Source: Galeruca laticollis (taxonomy: Eukaryota; Arthropoda; Insecta; Coleoptera; Chrysomelidae). From it: DNA of 64,000 nucleotides. Position 1 is the first letter of the stretch, and every line of letters begins with the position of its first letter. Shown one piece after another: positions 34,485 to 46,140 of this stretch. The stretch is taken from assembly GCA_963921935.1 (NCBI GenBank), contig OY998180.1, forward strand, positions 211,846,744 through 211,910,743, read 5' to 3'. The position numbers and the translations under genes were made by a program. Under the pieces are notes generated by a model, which worked only from the letters and a program-made list of their open reading frames with translations, had not been told where the DNA came from and searched no databases.

Positions 34485-34648
34485 AAGCGTTGCGAGCAAT
34501 TGTAGCATGTGTAGTAGTGACACGAAATTTAAAATTCTAATTTCAATAAAGTCTTAAATTTAATTTGTTGCTATAATAAAGTTATTAAATTTTGTATATT
34601 TATACGTCATTAGCTAACTTATAGAGCGATTTCAAAACGAAAAGAAGA

Positions 34649-35263
34649 GAAGTTATCTGTGAGCCTTTATTTAGAAGTATCACTAAAAATAATATTGTTG
34701 ACGATATCAATTTTAATATTCTAAAGAAAATACCTGGTGAAGAGAAAATATATAAATCGATCGACACGATGGTATCCATTGAAGAAAGTGTCAACTTCCC
34801 CACTGAATTTCTAAACTCTTTACAAGTACCAGGAATGCCATTACACTGCCTTCGTCTGAAAATTGGAACTCCAATCATACTACTCAGAAATCTCAACTCC
34901 CCAAAATTATGTAATGGAACTAGAATGATCGTAAAACAGCTATCGAATAATATCATTGAAGCTGAACTTATTTCTGGAAAGACCAAAGGACAGACAGTAT
35001 TTATACCTAGAATACCTCTGATCTCTTCGGAATTGCCATTTCAATTTAAAAGACTGCAGTTTCCAATAAAATTAGCCTTTAGTTTTACAATTAACAAAGC
35101 GCAAGGACAAACTTTAAAATATTGTGGCATTAACCTCAAAGAATCCTGCTTCTCTCACGGTCAGCTATATGTAGCTTGCTCAAGAGTAGGAAATCCGAAA
35201 AATTTATGTATATATACTCCGGACAATAAAATGAAAAATGTTGTTTATAAACAAGTATTGTAA
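34649..35263 (+). CDS. Helitron Pif1-like helicase, C-terminal fragment
   Basis: The open frame gives VDDINFNILKKIPGEEKIYK, then VNFPTEFLNSLQVPGMPLHC, LRLKIGTPIILLRNLN and CNGTRMIV. The last helicase motifs are LAFSFTINKAQGQTLKYCGI (motif V, usually SFAMTINKSQGQT) and HGQLYVACSRVGNP (motif VI with the arginine finger). It ends at 35263. Walker A and B and the N-terminal Rep part are missing, so it is a fossil of an autonomous Helitron's RepHel protein; an ATG at 34769 exists, but translation is unlikely to matter. Confidence 0.75.
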   Translation, partial: EVICEPLFRSITKNNIVDDINFNILKKIPGEEKIYKSIDTMVSIEESVNFPTEFLNSLQVPGMPLHCLRLKIGTPIILLRNLNSPKLCNGTRMIVKQLSNNIIEAELISGKTKGQTVFIPRIPLISSELPFQFKRLQFPIKLAFSFTINKAQGQTLKYCGINLKESCFSHGQLYVACSRVGNPKNLCIYTPDNKMKNVVYKQVL

Positions 35264-36300
35264 ATAATGAGAAAACGTTTTCAATAAACTTTTTTTTTAC
35301 TTTTTACGTCATAGTTTATTTTTTTATTTCGACTCTACCACGTCATCTCATATCAACTCCCGGGCGAAGCCGGGTTTTTTAGCTAGTTTTAAATAAAACC
35401 AAAAGCAATTAATTAAAAATCTTCAATTAGGCTAACACTTCTTACCTTGATACGTTTAATCGATTTTCCTGCTATTGCAATCCATCCTTAAGTCCCTTTT
35501 CTTCCCGGTTTCTGGACTGTAGGTTGCTGGTAATTATAGGAGTTCGAAGGTTTGAAATAGTACAAAATTACGAGAAAATATGCACTGCTAGTTCAACCGT
35601 ACCGAATATCAGTCTCCAAGTCATTAGCGAAACTTAAGGTGCACGCATATTTACAAAATCTACATATTTTGGCCATGAGCGTACCGATTTCAAAAATAAA
35701 TGAAAATAGTAATTTATAGAAAATAACTTAATTAAATTTAACGTAAAACGTTGATACTTAACATACTTTGGGACACCATCCTTAAAAATTAAGTAATTTT
35801 TAGGAACTTTAGACATGAATATTTGGTTTAAAACTGATTACAACTTCATTAAAAATAATAAATCTAAATCTTCAAAATTAAACAAATCAGGAGTTTATAA
35901 ATTAAAATGTGGTAAAGACAACTGTGATAAAATTTATATCGATAGAACTTTTAGAAATTTATAAACTAGAATTTCGGAACACAAACGTAGCTATGACAAC
36001 AAAAAATTTGATTCTAACTATTCAAATCATTTATTATAAAACCAACACATTTTCGACCCAAATTTTGAAATTCTCCATGTAGTCGGTAAATCCTTTAGTT
36101 TAAATTTATTAGAGGCCCTAGAGATTAACAAAAATAAATATTCAGGTAATCTCCTTAACGACCAAATAGATATCAATCAGTCTCCTTTATTGAACCTCTT
36201 TACTTAGAAGATAGCTTGGAATGTTTGTAGTGAATCAATTTCCAGGTAAACTTTTTCAATACCTTTGTTAATATTCATAGAATTCTGTATTTATGCACTG

Positions 36301-37840
36301 TGTAATAAGTACGAATATGGAGAAAAGGGAGAAATAATCTACTGTAGTAATAAATTCAGAAACACTGTGAATACATATTTCGAAGCTCAAACAAAATTAT
36401 GCGAGAACTCGACCTACTTCTTGTTTACTAGATCGCGTATTAGTCAAAACATTTAGTAAAGTAATTTTAAATATAACACAACTTTGCTATACATATGGAA
36501 TGCAAAAACGAATTTTAAAATTATTAAACACAATTGGTAAAAAAATATATATAAAGTACAAACCCAAAAACGTAACAGGAAACTTGATAGTAAAAGAAGG
36601 GACGCGGGTCGTCCAGAGAGAGACGTTGTTCGTTCGCGAAGTTGTCGGGTAGTTCGACAATAAACGACGCGAATAAGTTTATCAGTCCCTTTTAACTGAT
36701 TTTTTGTGTGTTTTTCTGAAACTACTTTCTTTGCGTCGCGTTCTGAATGTTCCAGGTGATATTTAGATATCATCGGCAGTAAGGACTGCCCCTCAGACAA
36801 GATCCCGGGAAAGAGTTCAGAAAGTGAATCATCGTAACATCGGCGCAAGTGCAGGGAAACTCCCGATTCGCCGTTTCTTCGCGTACTCAACCACCGGTAA
36901 CCCGGCTCCAGATCAGGAACCTGAAGAAACAGACGCTCTGTAAGTTTTTAAAGTAATTTGTTTATTAGTGGAAAATATTTTTTAGCTGTCAACTTGAAAA
37001 TTCATAGTCGTACTTACACTCGCGGAACCCTAATCCCAAGTATTAGGAAGGGATAGATGAAATTATATTAGTGACGTACTGTTCGTCGTATTTGTATACC
37101 CTCCCCGGGAGTGAAAGAACTCACCCCCCGACTATTTAAAGTCTTTTGTATTTTGTGTGAAAGAAAGGTTAATATTGTATTTTATAACTGAAAATTTTGT
37201 TTGACTATAGGGACACAGCCATACCGATTCCCATAATTGTTTTTTCGGTAGAATAAAATTGTACGCTGATACTTAGCTGTAACCTTTTATAGGCCATCGA
37301 AACCAGGTTCCTGACTTGTTTCACATTTTGTTGTAATTTTAATTGTATCATTTTGTTTTAACGGCTATTGCCGTCCCCAACGGTAATTAAAAAAGCAGGT
37401 TATTAAGAAAAATATTTGTCTTTAAATATTTCTTTCTTCATTAGGAAATACATGTAGGATAGCGAAATTGTTCGCTTATCTTACTTAAGGGGCATTACTG
37501 TAATTATTGTTGGTAATATAGATGTAATTGATTGTTAAGTTGAATCTGGTTTATTTGTTCCCCTACCAAGATAATTCCTATAGTTAATTTTTTTTTGGTG
37601 TTTTGTGCACGTAGCTGGCCGAACAAACCTGGCCCTGGCGATTCCCACGGAAGCCCTTACTGCTCGAGTCCGAAAGCCCTCTCTCTCGATTTTCTTTTGG
37701 GAGAGTTTCTCGTTCTCCTTCTTGCCTGACAGTACTGGTGACAGCGCTGCCTATACTGAGAGAGGAAACGAGGTACAATAAATAAACGTCGTCACCGAGT
37801 ATTTATGAGATTTATTAGAGTGGTGATAGCGTTTGTTACA
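36301..37840. mobile_element. Solo LTR (1,540 bp) with 4-bp target duplication ACTG
   Basis: The interval starts TGTAATAAGT and ends GTTTGTTACA. ACTG is repeated on both sides (36297-36300, 37841-37844). Its ends resemble those of the LTR at 10831-11758 (TGTAAT...TTGTTACA), suggesting related families, although the interiors are not obviously alike. It lies in Penelope-derived 3' sequence, which resumes around 37870. Short frames inside are not convincing genes. Confidence 0.6.
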
Positions 37841-37869
37841 ACTGTATATATTAAAACATTTTTTCATAA

Positions 37870-37960
37870 TACCTTCATTTATTTGAGAAATCTACGGTGT
37901 TAGTGAAACACGTCACTAGTTTAAATTGAACATTAGGTCAAATATAATGAAGTTACAGCT
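37870..37960. repeat. Penelope 3' region fragment
   Basis: ATTTGAGAAATCTACGGTGT and CACGTCACTAGTTTAAATTG match, in inverted orientation, 32030-32105 of the minus-strand Penelope copy. It lies just outside the solo LTR. Confidence 0.55.
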
Positions 37961-39198
37961 TGGTAAAGCATCAATACTTTTGAAATGTTTGTAAAATTCA
38001 GACTTAACATTTTTTTAAAGCCGTTTTCGTTAAACAGTGACAATGGATGTGGAGTTCTCATTTAATTTTATTTTTATACATCTTACAGTTTAGGAAATTT
38101 TCACCTGTTTAAATTGTCGTTGAAATAATTTCGTAATTTAAATAAATAATTAGTGCCACAGCCCGAAATAGAAAAAACGTGATTTTTGACGCCAAAAAAA
38201 TGCAACTTTTTAGTGTTTTGCATTTTTAACGATTTTTTTTTTCTTAATGTGGTATAGTTTGATTGTTGATAATAAAAGTAGAAGGTGTTTACAAAAAAAA
38301 ATGAGACGCGAATGAATTGTCTAGGGAGAAAAATAGGTTGAACACGCTTTTGAAAAGAAGTAGTTTGTTATGAACTACTCAACTAAGGAAAATCAAAAAA
38401 ATTGAGATTATTTAACATAAAAAAATCTACATTTGTGCCAAATTTGAAAACGTTTGGACTTTTTTTGGCTGAATAAAAAATAAAAAACGAGAAAATCAGT
38501 TTTATACGTTTTATTCAAAAATTTTGAGGTTATGTCAAAAATCTATAACAACAAAAATTGTAGATTTTTTAATTATCTATAAATTTTCCATTTAACTTTT
38601 TTCGATAAAACAAGAATTTACGCCGCAAATTTCAAAAAACCGTTTTCACCCCCACTCCCCCTACCTCCGACTTTTTAAAAAATCACGTTGTCAGAAAGTA
38701 GTACCCAACATTTGTATGCCCTGTAGGGAATTAATTCCTAAATCGATCTCTTTTGGAGGTAGTTCGCTTGGCCTACCTAACAATCACTATAAAAAACTAA
38801 ATTTTGAACAAAAACATATATAAGAGTATTTTAACAGGGCAAAAGCGATTTAAAACAGTTTGGTTTTTGCAAAACAACTTTACTTTTTGATATGTAATAA
38901 TATCTATATAATCACTTACCTTTTAACTACACATCTAATATTTCCGAAGATAAAAAAAAATCAAATTGTAGCACATTTAAACAAGGTTATTATATTCAAG
39001 TGCTATATCAGCACTTGAATATAACTTCATCTGACTATGAAAATGTCATATAATGTTGACTTATTTTGTCTGAATCCAGGATGGTCAAATATTTTCAAAC
39101 ATTAAAAGATGTGGTGGAACAGATACAGTAATTTATGTACTATCTTTAGATTTTAGAATATCTATGAGAAATCTTCTACTGCAATGATTCAATTATTA
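37961..39198. other. AT-rich interval downstream of msl-2
   Basis: Contains many A and T runs and no recognised element. One perfect hairpin is annotated at 38990-39024. The 3' UTR of msl-2 (minus strand) or a last small exon would fall here. Confidence 0.45.
38990..39024. repeat. Perfect 15-bp hairpin
   Basis: TTATATTCAAGTGCT and AGCACTTGAATATAA face each other across a 5-base loop (ATATC), 175 bp past the last msl-2 coding exon. It could be a structure in the msl-2 3' UTR or a tiny foldback. Confidence 0.55.
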
Positions 39199-41210
39199 CT
39201 AAATATTTTTATTGAGGTACTTACAGTCAAATGATTTGAAGTGCTCATCAGTTACTCCTATTCTACCAAAATTTCCAAATTGTTCCTCTAATTCAATTTC
39301 TTCTATTTTAATATCAGGTAGTTGTGATGATACCTGTGGTTGATTTGAAATGGTAGGTGTCGCTGTCATTGTTGGAAGCTGGAGTTGCATTTCAGGAATA
39401 TGTGGTATCACCTAAACCAATTGAATATTGAATTAGTTGAATGTATGAAAATAAATACTTTGAGTTTATAGCATTATAGAAATTTAATGAGCTTGTTACA
39501 CTAAGCTATTAACCTATTTTAAAAAAGTACTCTAAATGGGTTATATATTCATTTTCCTCTGATAATTCAAAAATTAATATACTTTGTGACTGAGCTTACT
39601 CATAGTTTGTCTGTTGGTAGTGGAAATAAGACAAAAAATAACAAATTTATTCAATCACATTTTTTAAAGCAAGTAATTTCGAAAATGTATCAATATTGTT
39701 CAATTTTTTATTGATAAAGAATATTCTCTGAAACTACTAAACACAGTAGAACCTCTTTAAGTCGAAAACCTACCAATCTCGAAAAAAGGTTATGTTCCCA
39801 TCCCTTCAAGCCCCAAAACCTCCATTGCTCGAAATCTGACCCCTCTATAAGTCAAAATGATTACGTACAAGGAAATTCAGTACATATTATCCCTCTATAA
39901 CTTGAAAACATAAATTTGACCTGTACATCTCGAATATAACAATGCTTAGTTTTACAACTAGATTATTTTTAAATATAGCTCAAAGATGACAATGTACATA
40001 ATGTGAAAGTAGGTATAGTTATAGAATAAACCAATTCTATGAAATAATAAAGGAATTTATGACTGAAGTTATTACGTGCATGTTTACAGTTGAACATTTC
40101 ATGACAAAAGTCGAAAACTCTATAACTCGAATTTTTTGGCATCTTCCTTCAAGTTAGACTTACATAGATTCTACAGTATTTCTTATTGCTTTAGTAGATG
40201 CTGCACATCAAATATGTAAGCTGATGAAATAATGTTCAAAGCACATATATACTTACTTTTTGACCTTCTTTAATATGAGGATTCCTGCATCCCCTACATT
40301 TACATTCTACGCATGGTTTACTGTCTACATAACATGGACATCTTTGTCCACAACATGTTAACTTTCCAGGAGTGGCTGTTGCATTTCCACATCTACAGCC
40401 TTTTTTGGGTTTTACTGTACAAGGTTTTTTGAATAAAGTCTAAAATCAGTTTATGAAAATGTATCAAATTTTTAAAACTATCTAAACCTACACTTGCCAT
40501 ACCTTTTCAGAAAACTCTTTTGGTTGACTATTTGTTATAAGAGCTTTAGGTACAGTTCCACTTCCTTCTTTTGTTTTTCTCTTAAGGGTAATTTTACTTC
40601 CATTCCCAGGATATAAAACAGAGTAAAATGAAGATCTTTGTACATTTGGAGTTAAAATGATTGTTTTTTCATTATTTGGTATTGTACGCTGTTGTTTACT
40701 TTGCAAGTTAGTATAAATACATGGTAGTATTGAATATGTGGATTTTGGTAAACCTCCATTGCTTTGATAATCATCTTCAAAAAGGGCTCCTTCTTTAATT
40801 AATGACAATAAATTACTTGCCCCTCTCTCAAAGCCTGTACCTGGTTCTGACTCCTGCATTGAAATGCATTTAAGTAAAGGTGAACTTATTAAAGAACTAC
40901 ACATCTTTTTGTAACATTGTAATAATATGCGTAATCTTTTATTTTCTGAATAATCTACACAATCTTTGCATCCCTCACAAGCAGGTTTAATTTTTTTTCG
41001 TCCCCCTTTACATCGTTTACATATATGATGCTGACACTGTGCTATTGTTGGCGAGTATGGATCCACTAATAAATTTGAACAAACTACACAACACAAGGAA
41101 TTTCGTAAATATGGTACCAGCCTGTAAAGATCTTGCCATGAATTTGAATTTTTTGGATCTGCTTTCAATATTATTTGTGTAGTGGTAACATATAAACTTG
41201 TTGAATTCAT
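39199..41210 (-). CDS. msl-2: Male-specific lethal 2 homologue, RING/CXC E3 ubiquitin ligase
   Basis: Three exons on the minus strand, joined in phase 0: 41210-40503, 40439-40257 and 39411-39199. Start: the ATG at 41210 gives MNSTSLYVTTTQIILKADPK, aligning with the N-terminus of MSL2 proteins; an in-frame ATG 12 codons upstream is less likely. RING finger: Cys41, Cys44, Cys59, His61, Cys64, Cys67, Cys78, Cys81, then NKRLRILLQCYKKMC. Exon 2 (61 aa) is the CXC zinc domain (PKKGCRCGNATATPG...CCGQRCPCY...CVECKCRGCRN), which in flies recognises MSL target DNA. Exon 3 ends TDEHFKSFDC, like the conserved FDC C-terminus. Splice sites: GTATGG/TTTTAG and GTAAGT/GTTTAG. MSL2 ubiquitinates histone H2B and works with MSL1/MSL3/MOF on chromatin. 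At about 370 aa it is shorter than fly or human MSL2. Confidence 0.85.
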
Positions 41211-42258
41211 TTTGGGTCCAGCTACAGATTTGTCTTTTAAATTCATTTCGATATTATTGTTTTCTCCGTTTTTCGAACTTTGGTTATGTTATGTTTGTCA
41301 AATTTTGTTTGTTTACGAAAGTTCATATAATGACAAGCAAGGCACAGCACGAAATAACAAAACTTTTGGAGTTTTCTATGGATATTAAGTGACATTTGAC
41401 GTTTGGTTTACAGTAACGTACACTGAAATGAATTGATTCAGTTCAGTGGTCACGTATCAGAATTTCTAGTTCACTTAAAAATGAAATCATAATATAAAAA
41501 ATGTTATCGAAATATTTTCATGCGAACATTATATTTTCAATACGCTTATAAGAGAGTATTCTATGCCCAATCTTATATGTTGAGCATTCTCTATAAGTGT
41601 CACTATATATGTCAAAAGTCTTCTTACAAAATATTACTCTTATGGCCGTACCCATAGTCCCAACTTGAGACGTGCTTCGCCAAGTCAGACTTCGTCTCAA
41701 GTTTTGCCGCTGTATTATAGTCCCGACTTCGTGAATTCTCGGGAAAGTTGAGATCCGGCTTTGATGTTTTGGTAAATTTTGCTTTACTACTGTTTAAAAT
41801 TGAATATTATTTTCTTGTCTTCGATCTGACCTCATACAAAAACTATATATACAAATATATAATTTTTCTATTACTGACCTGTTCTTTGTTTTTTTTCTAT
41901 GATTCAGTTGGATGTATGGTTATTTGTAATTTGATAATAACAGAAACACTTCGCCGATAGGACGAGAAGCGGTGTATTCATCCAAACTGATCGCGCTAAA
42001 ACGTGCACGAATCTCGAATTTCATTTGATGTACCTAGAATAAATTCGCGTTTTTTGACATAATGTGTCAAATCCAGACTGTTCTCGCACATTGGCGTATT
42101 TCATTCATACTCATAAATGCGAAATTTGCCTACGCGAAAGTACGGATAAATCGCAAAAAAGTTAAAACGAGTTCAACTATTTTGCGAATTGCTGTCATTA
42201 CTGTCATTTTCTGATTGTTGGTGCAGAACATAAATTTGCTCTTGATAGATATTTTTTT
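41211..42258. other. Upstream region of msl-2
   Basis: The 5' UTR and promoter of msl-2 (minus strand) are expected in its left part. At 41664-41701 an inverted repeat CTTGAGACG/CGTCTCAAG encloses 20 bases, with AGTCCCAACTTG and AGTCCCGACTTC nearby. No coding frame was recognised. Confidence 0.4.
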
Positions 42259-45221
42259 CGCCGTGACTAGAAGTACATCGGATGTACGAATTTATTTTGT
42301 ACATCGGATGTACGAAATTATTTTGTACATCGGCCTTGTGGTTGGTTGGTCGAAGCGCGCGATCTTGAATCATACATAATAATATACTTTAAATAGTTGT
42401 CTCTGACTTTAAATATAAATTGTGTTTATTGTGCCATATTTATAAGTTTCTAGGTTTCGTGATCTAGATACTTTATTAGAAATAAAAATGAAAGTAGGGG
42501 CGATATTCAACAGTGACAAAGAATTTGTCACGGAATTAAAAAAATTGGAAGATGAAACAAAAGGTAAGTATTACAAAAGAAGTAGTACAAATCTGAAGAC
42601 CGCAAGAAATAAAGGTGTTCATAGTCATATTAATCCCAGAAAGCCCTATATCAACTTTTATTTTGTTGCATACATGGTGGAAAAAAAGTTCAAAAGCAAA
42701 CCACAAATAACACTCGCAACACAAGGTAAGATAGTTTAGCTTCTGTATAAACATCTTGCAACAATTTCAGTACTTTTTCTCTTTCTAGGACCTTTCAAAA
42801 AACTGTCCAGCACATATCAGATTAATTGTTTCTGAAGATGGTAATCATCTAACAATAGCTAATACCAATTTTAATCATAATCATGAAACAACAGAGGTAA
42901 GTGTGGGAACTTGTCGCAATGTTTAGAATGTAACTTCAAATTTAATTTTTACTTTTGTTATAGGCTTTTTATCAACATTTACGACAAAAACGCAAGTTGA
43001 ACCCAGATGAAAAATAAAAGGTTGAAGAATTTCTTAAAGCTGGTGGTAATAAAAAGAAAATAAAACATATAATGGGATGTGAAACAAAAAAAAATGATTT
43101 TATTAAAAGACTTACGGAATTTGGAATATAGTAGATAATTTAAAATAATCATACTTATTTACATATATTTATTTTTTTAATAATGTTTGTATTGAAAAAT
43201 CTTAGGCACATATTTTCTGTTCGAGGAAAAGAAAAAATGTCTTTATTTGAACCATCATTATGTAACACTGCGTGTGAGAAAATATCAACGGATATTTCAA
43301 AACTGCAATTTAAATTACAACCAATTGAAACACAACATAGGAAAGCAACTTTTATAACCGATATGGCTTATACTGAAAAAGACACAGAAAGGAAATTAAC
43401 TCGGAAATTAAATAAATTTGGAAAATATAAAAAGTCTATGTTGGTGCTACGAGATATTGCCAGTTTGATATCTGAACAATCGGGAGATGTTTTCGATTTA
43501 CCAATGCAAAGTATTTTAAAGTAAAAAAAATTGTCGTTAGATGGTAAACTTGTAGAAGTATCTGAATTGTATGAAAATCCTAGTGACAGTGCAGTTACCG
43601 AGGCAGTTACACTAACAAGTCCAGACAAAAATAATTTTCATAAACATCTAGATCTGAATAGAGATTTGGATAGTCATAGTATTTATGAAATTAATGAGGA
43701 AACTGTAATTACGGAAAATGAAGATATTTTAGAACCTATCCAAACTGAAACTTACAATTATTATGACAGAACTGCTGGAGTCGATAGGGCAACAATTGCA
43801 AATTTTCCAGATAAAGGAATACCTTGTTCTACTGAAATATCTTGTCTCCCTTTGGCCAGTGTCGAAGTAATAAAATTGAAACAGTGATTTTTGAAAGTAA
43901 AGGCAATCAAAATGACGAAAGTGAAAAATTCAGCCATATCGTCATGGGTGATCATAGCTATAGTAAAAGTAATAACACATCTGATTTAAAAAATAGTCTT
44001 TTGATAGGATAATAATTCCAAAAGTAGCCAAAATGAGAGATAGACCTAAAGGATGCGGTAAAACTGCTATTGGGTTACCTAAGGTTAAATGCTTCTCTTT
44101 AAAGAAAAAACATTTTGCCAAAAGAACTGCAAGTGAGAAAAAACTTTTTATATTGAATCTTGTTTCACCATCTTTGAAAGATGTTTAGCAAAAAAGAAAA
44201 AAATTGAAATCGAACATTTAAATGCAGATTTACCATATTCATTGCTACATGAAAATATAAACTTAGAGAATTAGAATTAGAGAATTTTGCTCCGAAGCGT
44301 CGTGGAACAAAATCACAACAATACTTAGTGGTATGAAAAATATCCCCTGTCCTTGCGCACAGTGTAACTGTACATTAGATGATCGACCAATTATATGTGC
44401 ATCATGTTTAAAATCATATCACTTATTTTGTGAAGCATTGAAACAAGTCCAAAAAAAGAAACTGGATGTGTAGATATTGTTCAGAGTCAAGATACATACC
44501 CACAAGATGTAATTCATTTCTGTAAATTTTATAGCAGCTTAAATATATGTAGTTATTATTTGCTTTCAAATGATAATAAAAGTTTTTTACTACTTTTTTC
44601 CTAAAAACCTTTATTCATAAACATCAAGTTTTGAAGCAAAAACAGAAAGTCGTAATCATGCAAATATTTTAAAAAGGGAGATTCAAATTCGGGGAAAATT
44701 CAAATTTAGGAAAATCCAGTTTCTTTAACTTTATTAAATATTTTCCGACGTCTTTTTGGTTCAGATAATAAGTAGGTATATGTATTTTTGGCACATTTTG
44801 TTATTCTAGTAATAATTTCTGATAAATTTTAATAAGTTTGTCCCGTAATTGTGTATAACCTGTTGGAAAATAAAAAAAAAAATTTATTTACAAAGACAAA
44901 AAAATCAAAATAACCCTCTCAAAGTTAGGTATATCTTGTTTTCTGGATGCCATATAAGTTCATCATTCTGATGTACGAATCAAATATCGCCCTTACTTTC
45001 ATTTTTATTTCTAATGAAATACCAACCTACATTAATATATATTATGTATCACACATTAAACAGACATCTATATGTTTTCAAGATCTATAATAATATAAAT
45101 AAACCGTACAAAATACAAGCTTCTTTAGGTTATTATTTGAATATGCGCGCTTCGATCAACGCACAATTAAGGCCGATGTACAAAATAAATTCGTACATCC
45201 GATGTATTGCTAGTCACGGCG
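42259..45221. mobile_element. MULE-type transposon with about 100-bp inverted ends and 9-bp duplication
   Basis: The left end CGCCGTGACTAG and the right end CTAGTCACGGCG are complementary. Pairing continues through TACATCGGATGTACGAATTT and ATTTTGTACATCGGCC to CGAAGCGCGC. TATTTTTTT is directly repeated at 42250-42258 and 45222-45230, a 9-bp duplication as for Mutator-like elements. In the left end a 26-bp piece (GTACATCGGATGTACGAA...) is duplicated. Inside is a transposase-derived gene without its catalytic core. Confidence 0.7.
42488..44545 (+). pseudogene. MULE-derived protein: N-terminal zinc module, linker, PHD-like C-terminus; core deleted
   Basis: Exon 1 starts MKVGAIFNSDKEFVTELKKL and ends before GTAAGATAG at about 42725. 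The next exon (from about 42790, after CTTTCTAG) reads LSKNCPAHIRLIVSEDGNHL TIAN-NFNHNHE, the C..H-N-H end of a FLYWCH/GCM-like zinc finger as in ZSWIM3-like MULE proteins. A third exon follows GTAAGTG...TTATAG and contains DEK-stop-KVEEFLKAGG (stop at about 43016). The MULE DDE/SWIM core is absent. From 43183, LVLRDIASLISEQSGDVFDL and, at 44040, PKGCGKTAIGLPKVK are the linker of that family. At 44340-44490 a PHD-like finger appears: CPCAQCNCT, ICASCLKSYHLFC and, after a shift, WMCRYC. Several frameshifts. Confidence 0.6.
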
Positions 45222-45230
45222 TATTTTTTT

Positions 45231-46140
45231 TGTGTACATACCATAGAGTAATAAAAAACATAGAGAGGGCTACTAATTCATGAACACGTCCATTTTTGCG
45301 GCCAACAATTCTAAACGCCAGTAGTGAAATAATGAATGAATTACAAAAAGTGGGGATGGTATTGTAGCTACATGGCCTTGGTAATTTCGGCTGTTTTTCT
45401 GACAAACTTGGCACCGACGCACCATGATAATCCAAAAACATTAAATTAATCAACTTAAAAGTTTATTTTGTCACTAAGTTTTGAAAAACACATCAAAACG
45501 GAAGAACTAAATGTTTACTCTCTAGTCGTAATTGCGCTCGTATAAACAAACCACGTTTGACATTATTTACTACAATACTACGACCATTCGAAATGATCGT
45601 CGATCACAGTCTGAAGATATTTGTATCTCTCTTTATATGGTAATTAAACGAGGACAAAACTACTAAATAGATTACTATTGACACAGTCCGTGATTGACAC
45701 ATTAAACAGATACTGAAATTTTGAGCAAAGTTGCCACTTTTAGTTATAACCATCAAGGCATCTAAGGATACAACAAATACTTTATTAAAATTTATATAAG
45801 AATATCCCTGTATTAAATAAAATTCAAGTATTGTTAATTAATTTTAAAAATAGCGACTGAAATGCATAAATTAGTATGACTTTGTTTTCTTTGCATAACT
45901 TTTTAACACATTTTCAATTAAACTTCTAATTTCATTTTTCCTGCAACTAAAGAGACTTTGTAAATATGGCAAAGCAGTGGAAGTGTCCGCAAGTGAGCTT
46001 AGAATGTGACTCAATGTTTGGGGCAAGAAAAGATAAAAAAAAACATATCTATTTTATTTGTTAATCTGAGATTTTAGGTAAGTCGAACTCAAGAATACGG
46101 TTTTAGGTTGCCAGTTGATAAGTGATAGAAACAAAATAGG
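45231..46140. other. Interval without recognised features
   Basis: AT-rich; no gene, terminal repeat or tandem array was found between the MULE and the MITE that hosts the pogo element. Confidence 0.45.

Larger units (their letters stand above)
34148..35386 (+). mobile_element. Helitron (1,239 bp), non-autonomous
   Basis: It begins with TC (TCTATATATATAATAAAAC) and ends with CTAG at 35383-35386, preceded by the hairpin CCCGG-GCGAAG-CCGGG (35359-35374) and TTTTTT. It is inserted between A (34147) and T (35387), with no target duplication. These are the structural marks of Helitrons. Inside are a 68-bp direct duplication (34349-34416, 34417-34484) and the C-terminal part of a Pif1-like helicase. 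The Rep endonuclease is absent. It interrupts a Penelope-like element. Confidence 0.8.
33690..36230 (+). pseudogene. Penelope-like element, plus strand, split by a Helitron
   Basis: QDIKLPHNSKFISFDVTKLF and SIPPKETITLVDNLLTYNN at 33720-33840 are RT N-terminal motifs. After LNHYYFQ the frame jumps to AAFNSMIHRLL, skipping the catalytic centre. YDPNLIDNIIIKK lies at about 34020. The Helitron interrupts at 34148. The GIY-YIG part follows at 35820-36200: SGVYKLKCGKDNCDKIYIDRT (normally IYIG-T), RISEHKRSYDN and LEALEINK. The 3' region is cut at 36300 by a solo LTR. Confidence 0.65.

Noticed and set aside
34600..34986. 128-codon minus-strand frame
   Set aside because: Antisense of the Helitron helicase fragment, which has clear motifs V and VI.
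36453..36890. 145-codon minus-strand frame
   Set aside because: Lies within the solo LTR, has low-complexity hydrophobic runs and no recognisable domain.
43368..43955. Minus-strand frames across the MULE
   Set aside because: The plus strand carries the family-specific linker and finger motifs; the minus strand does not.
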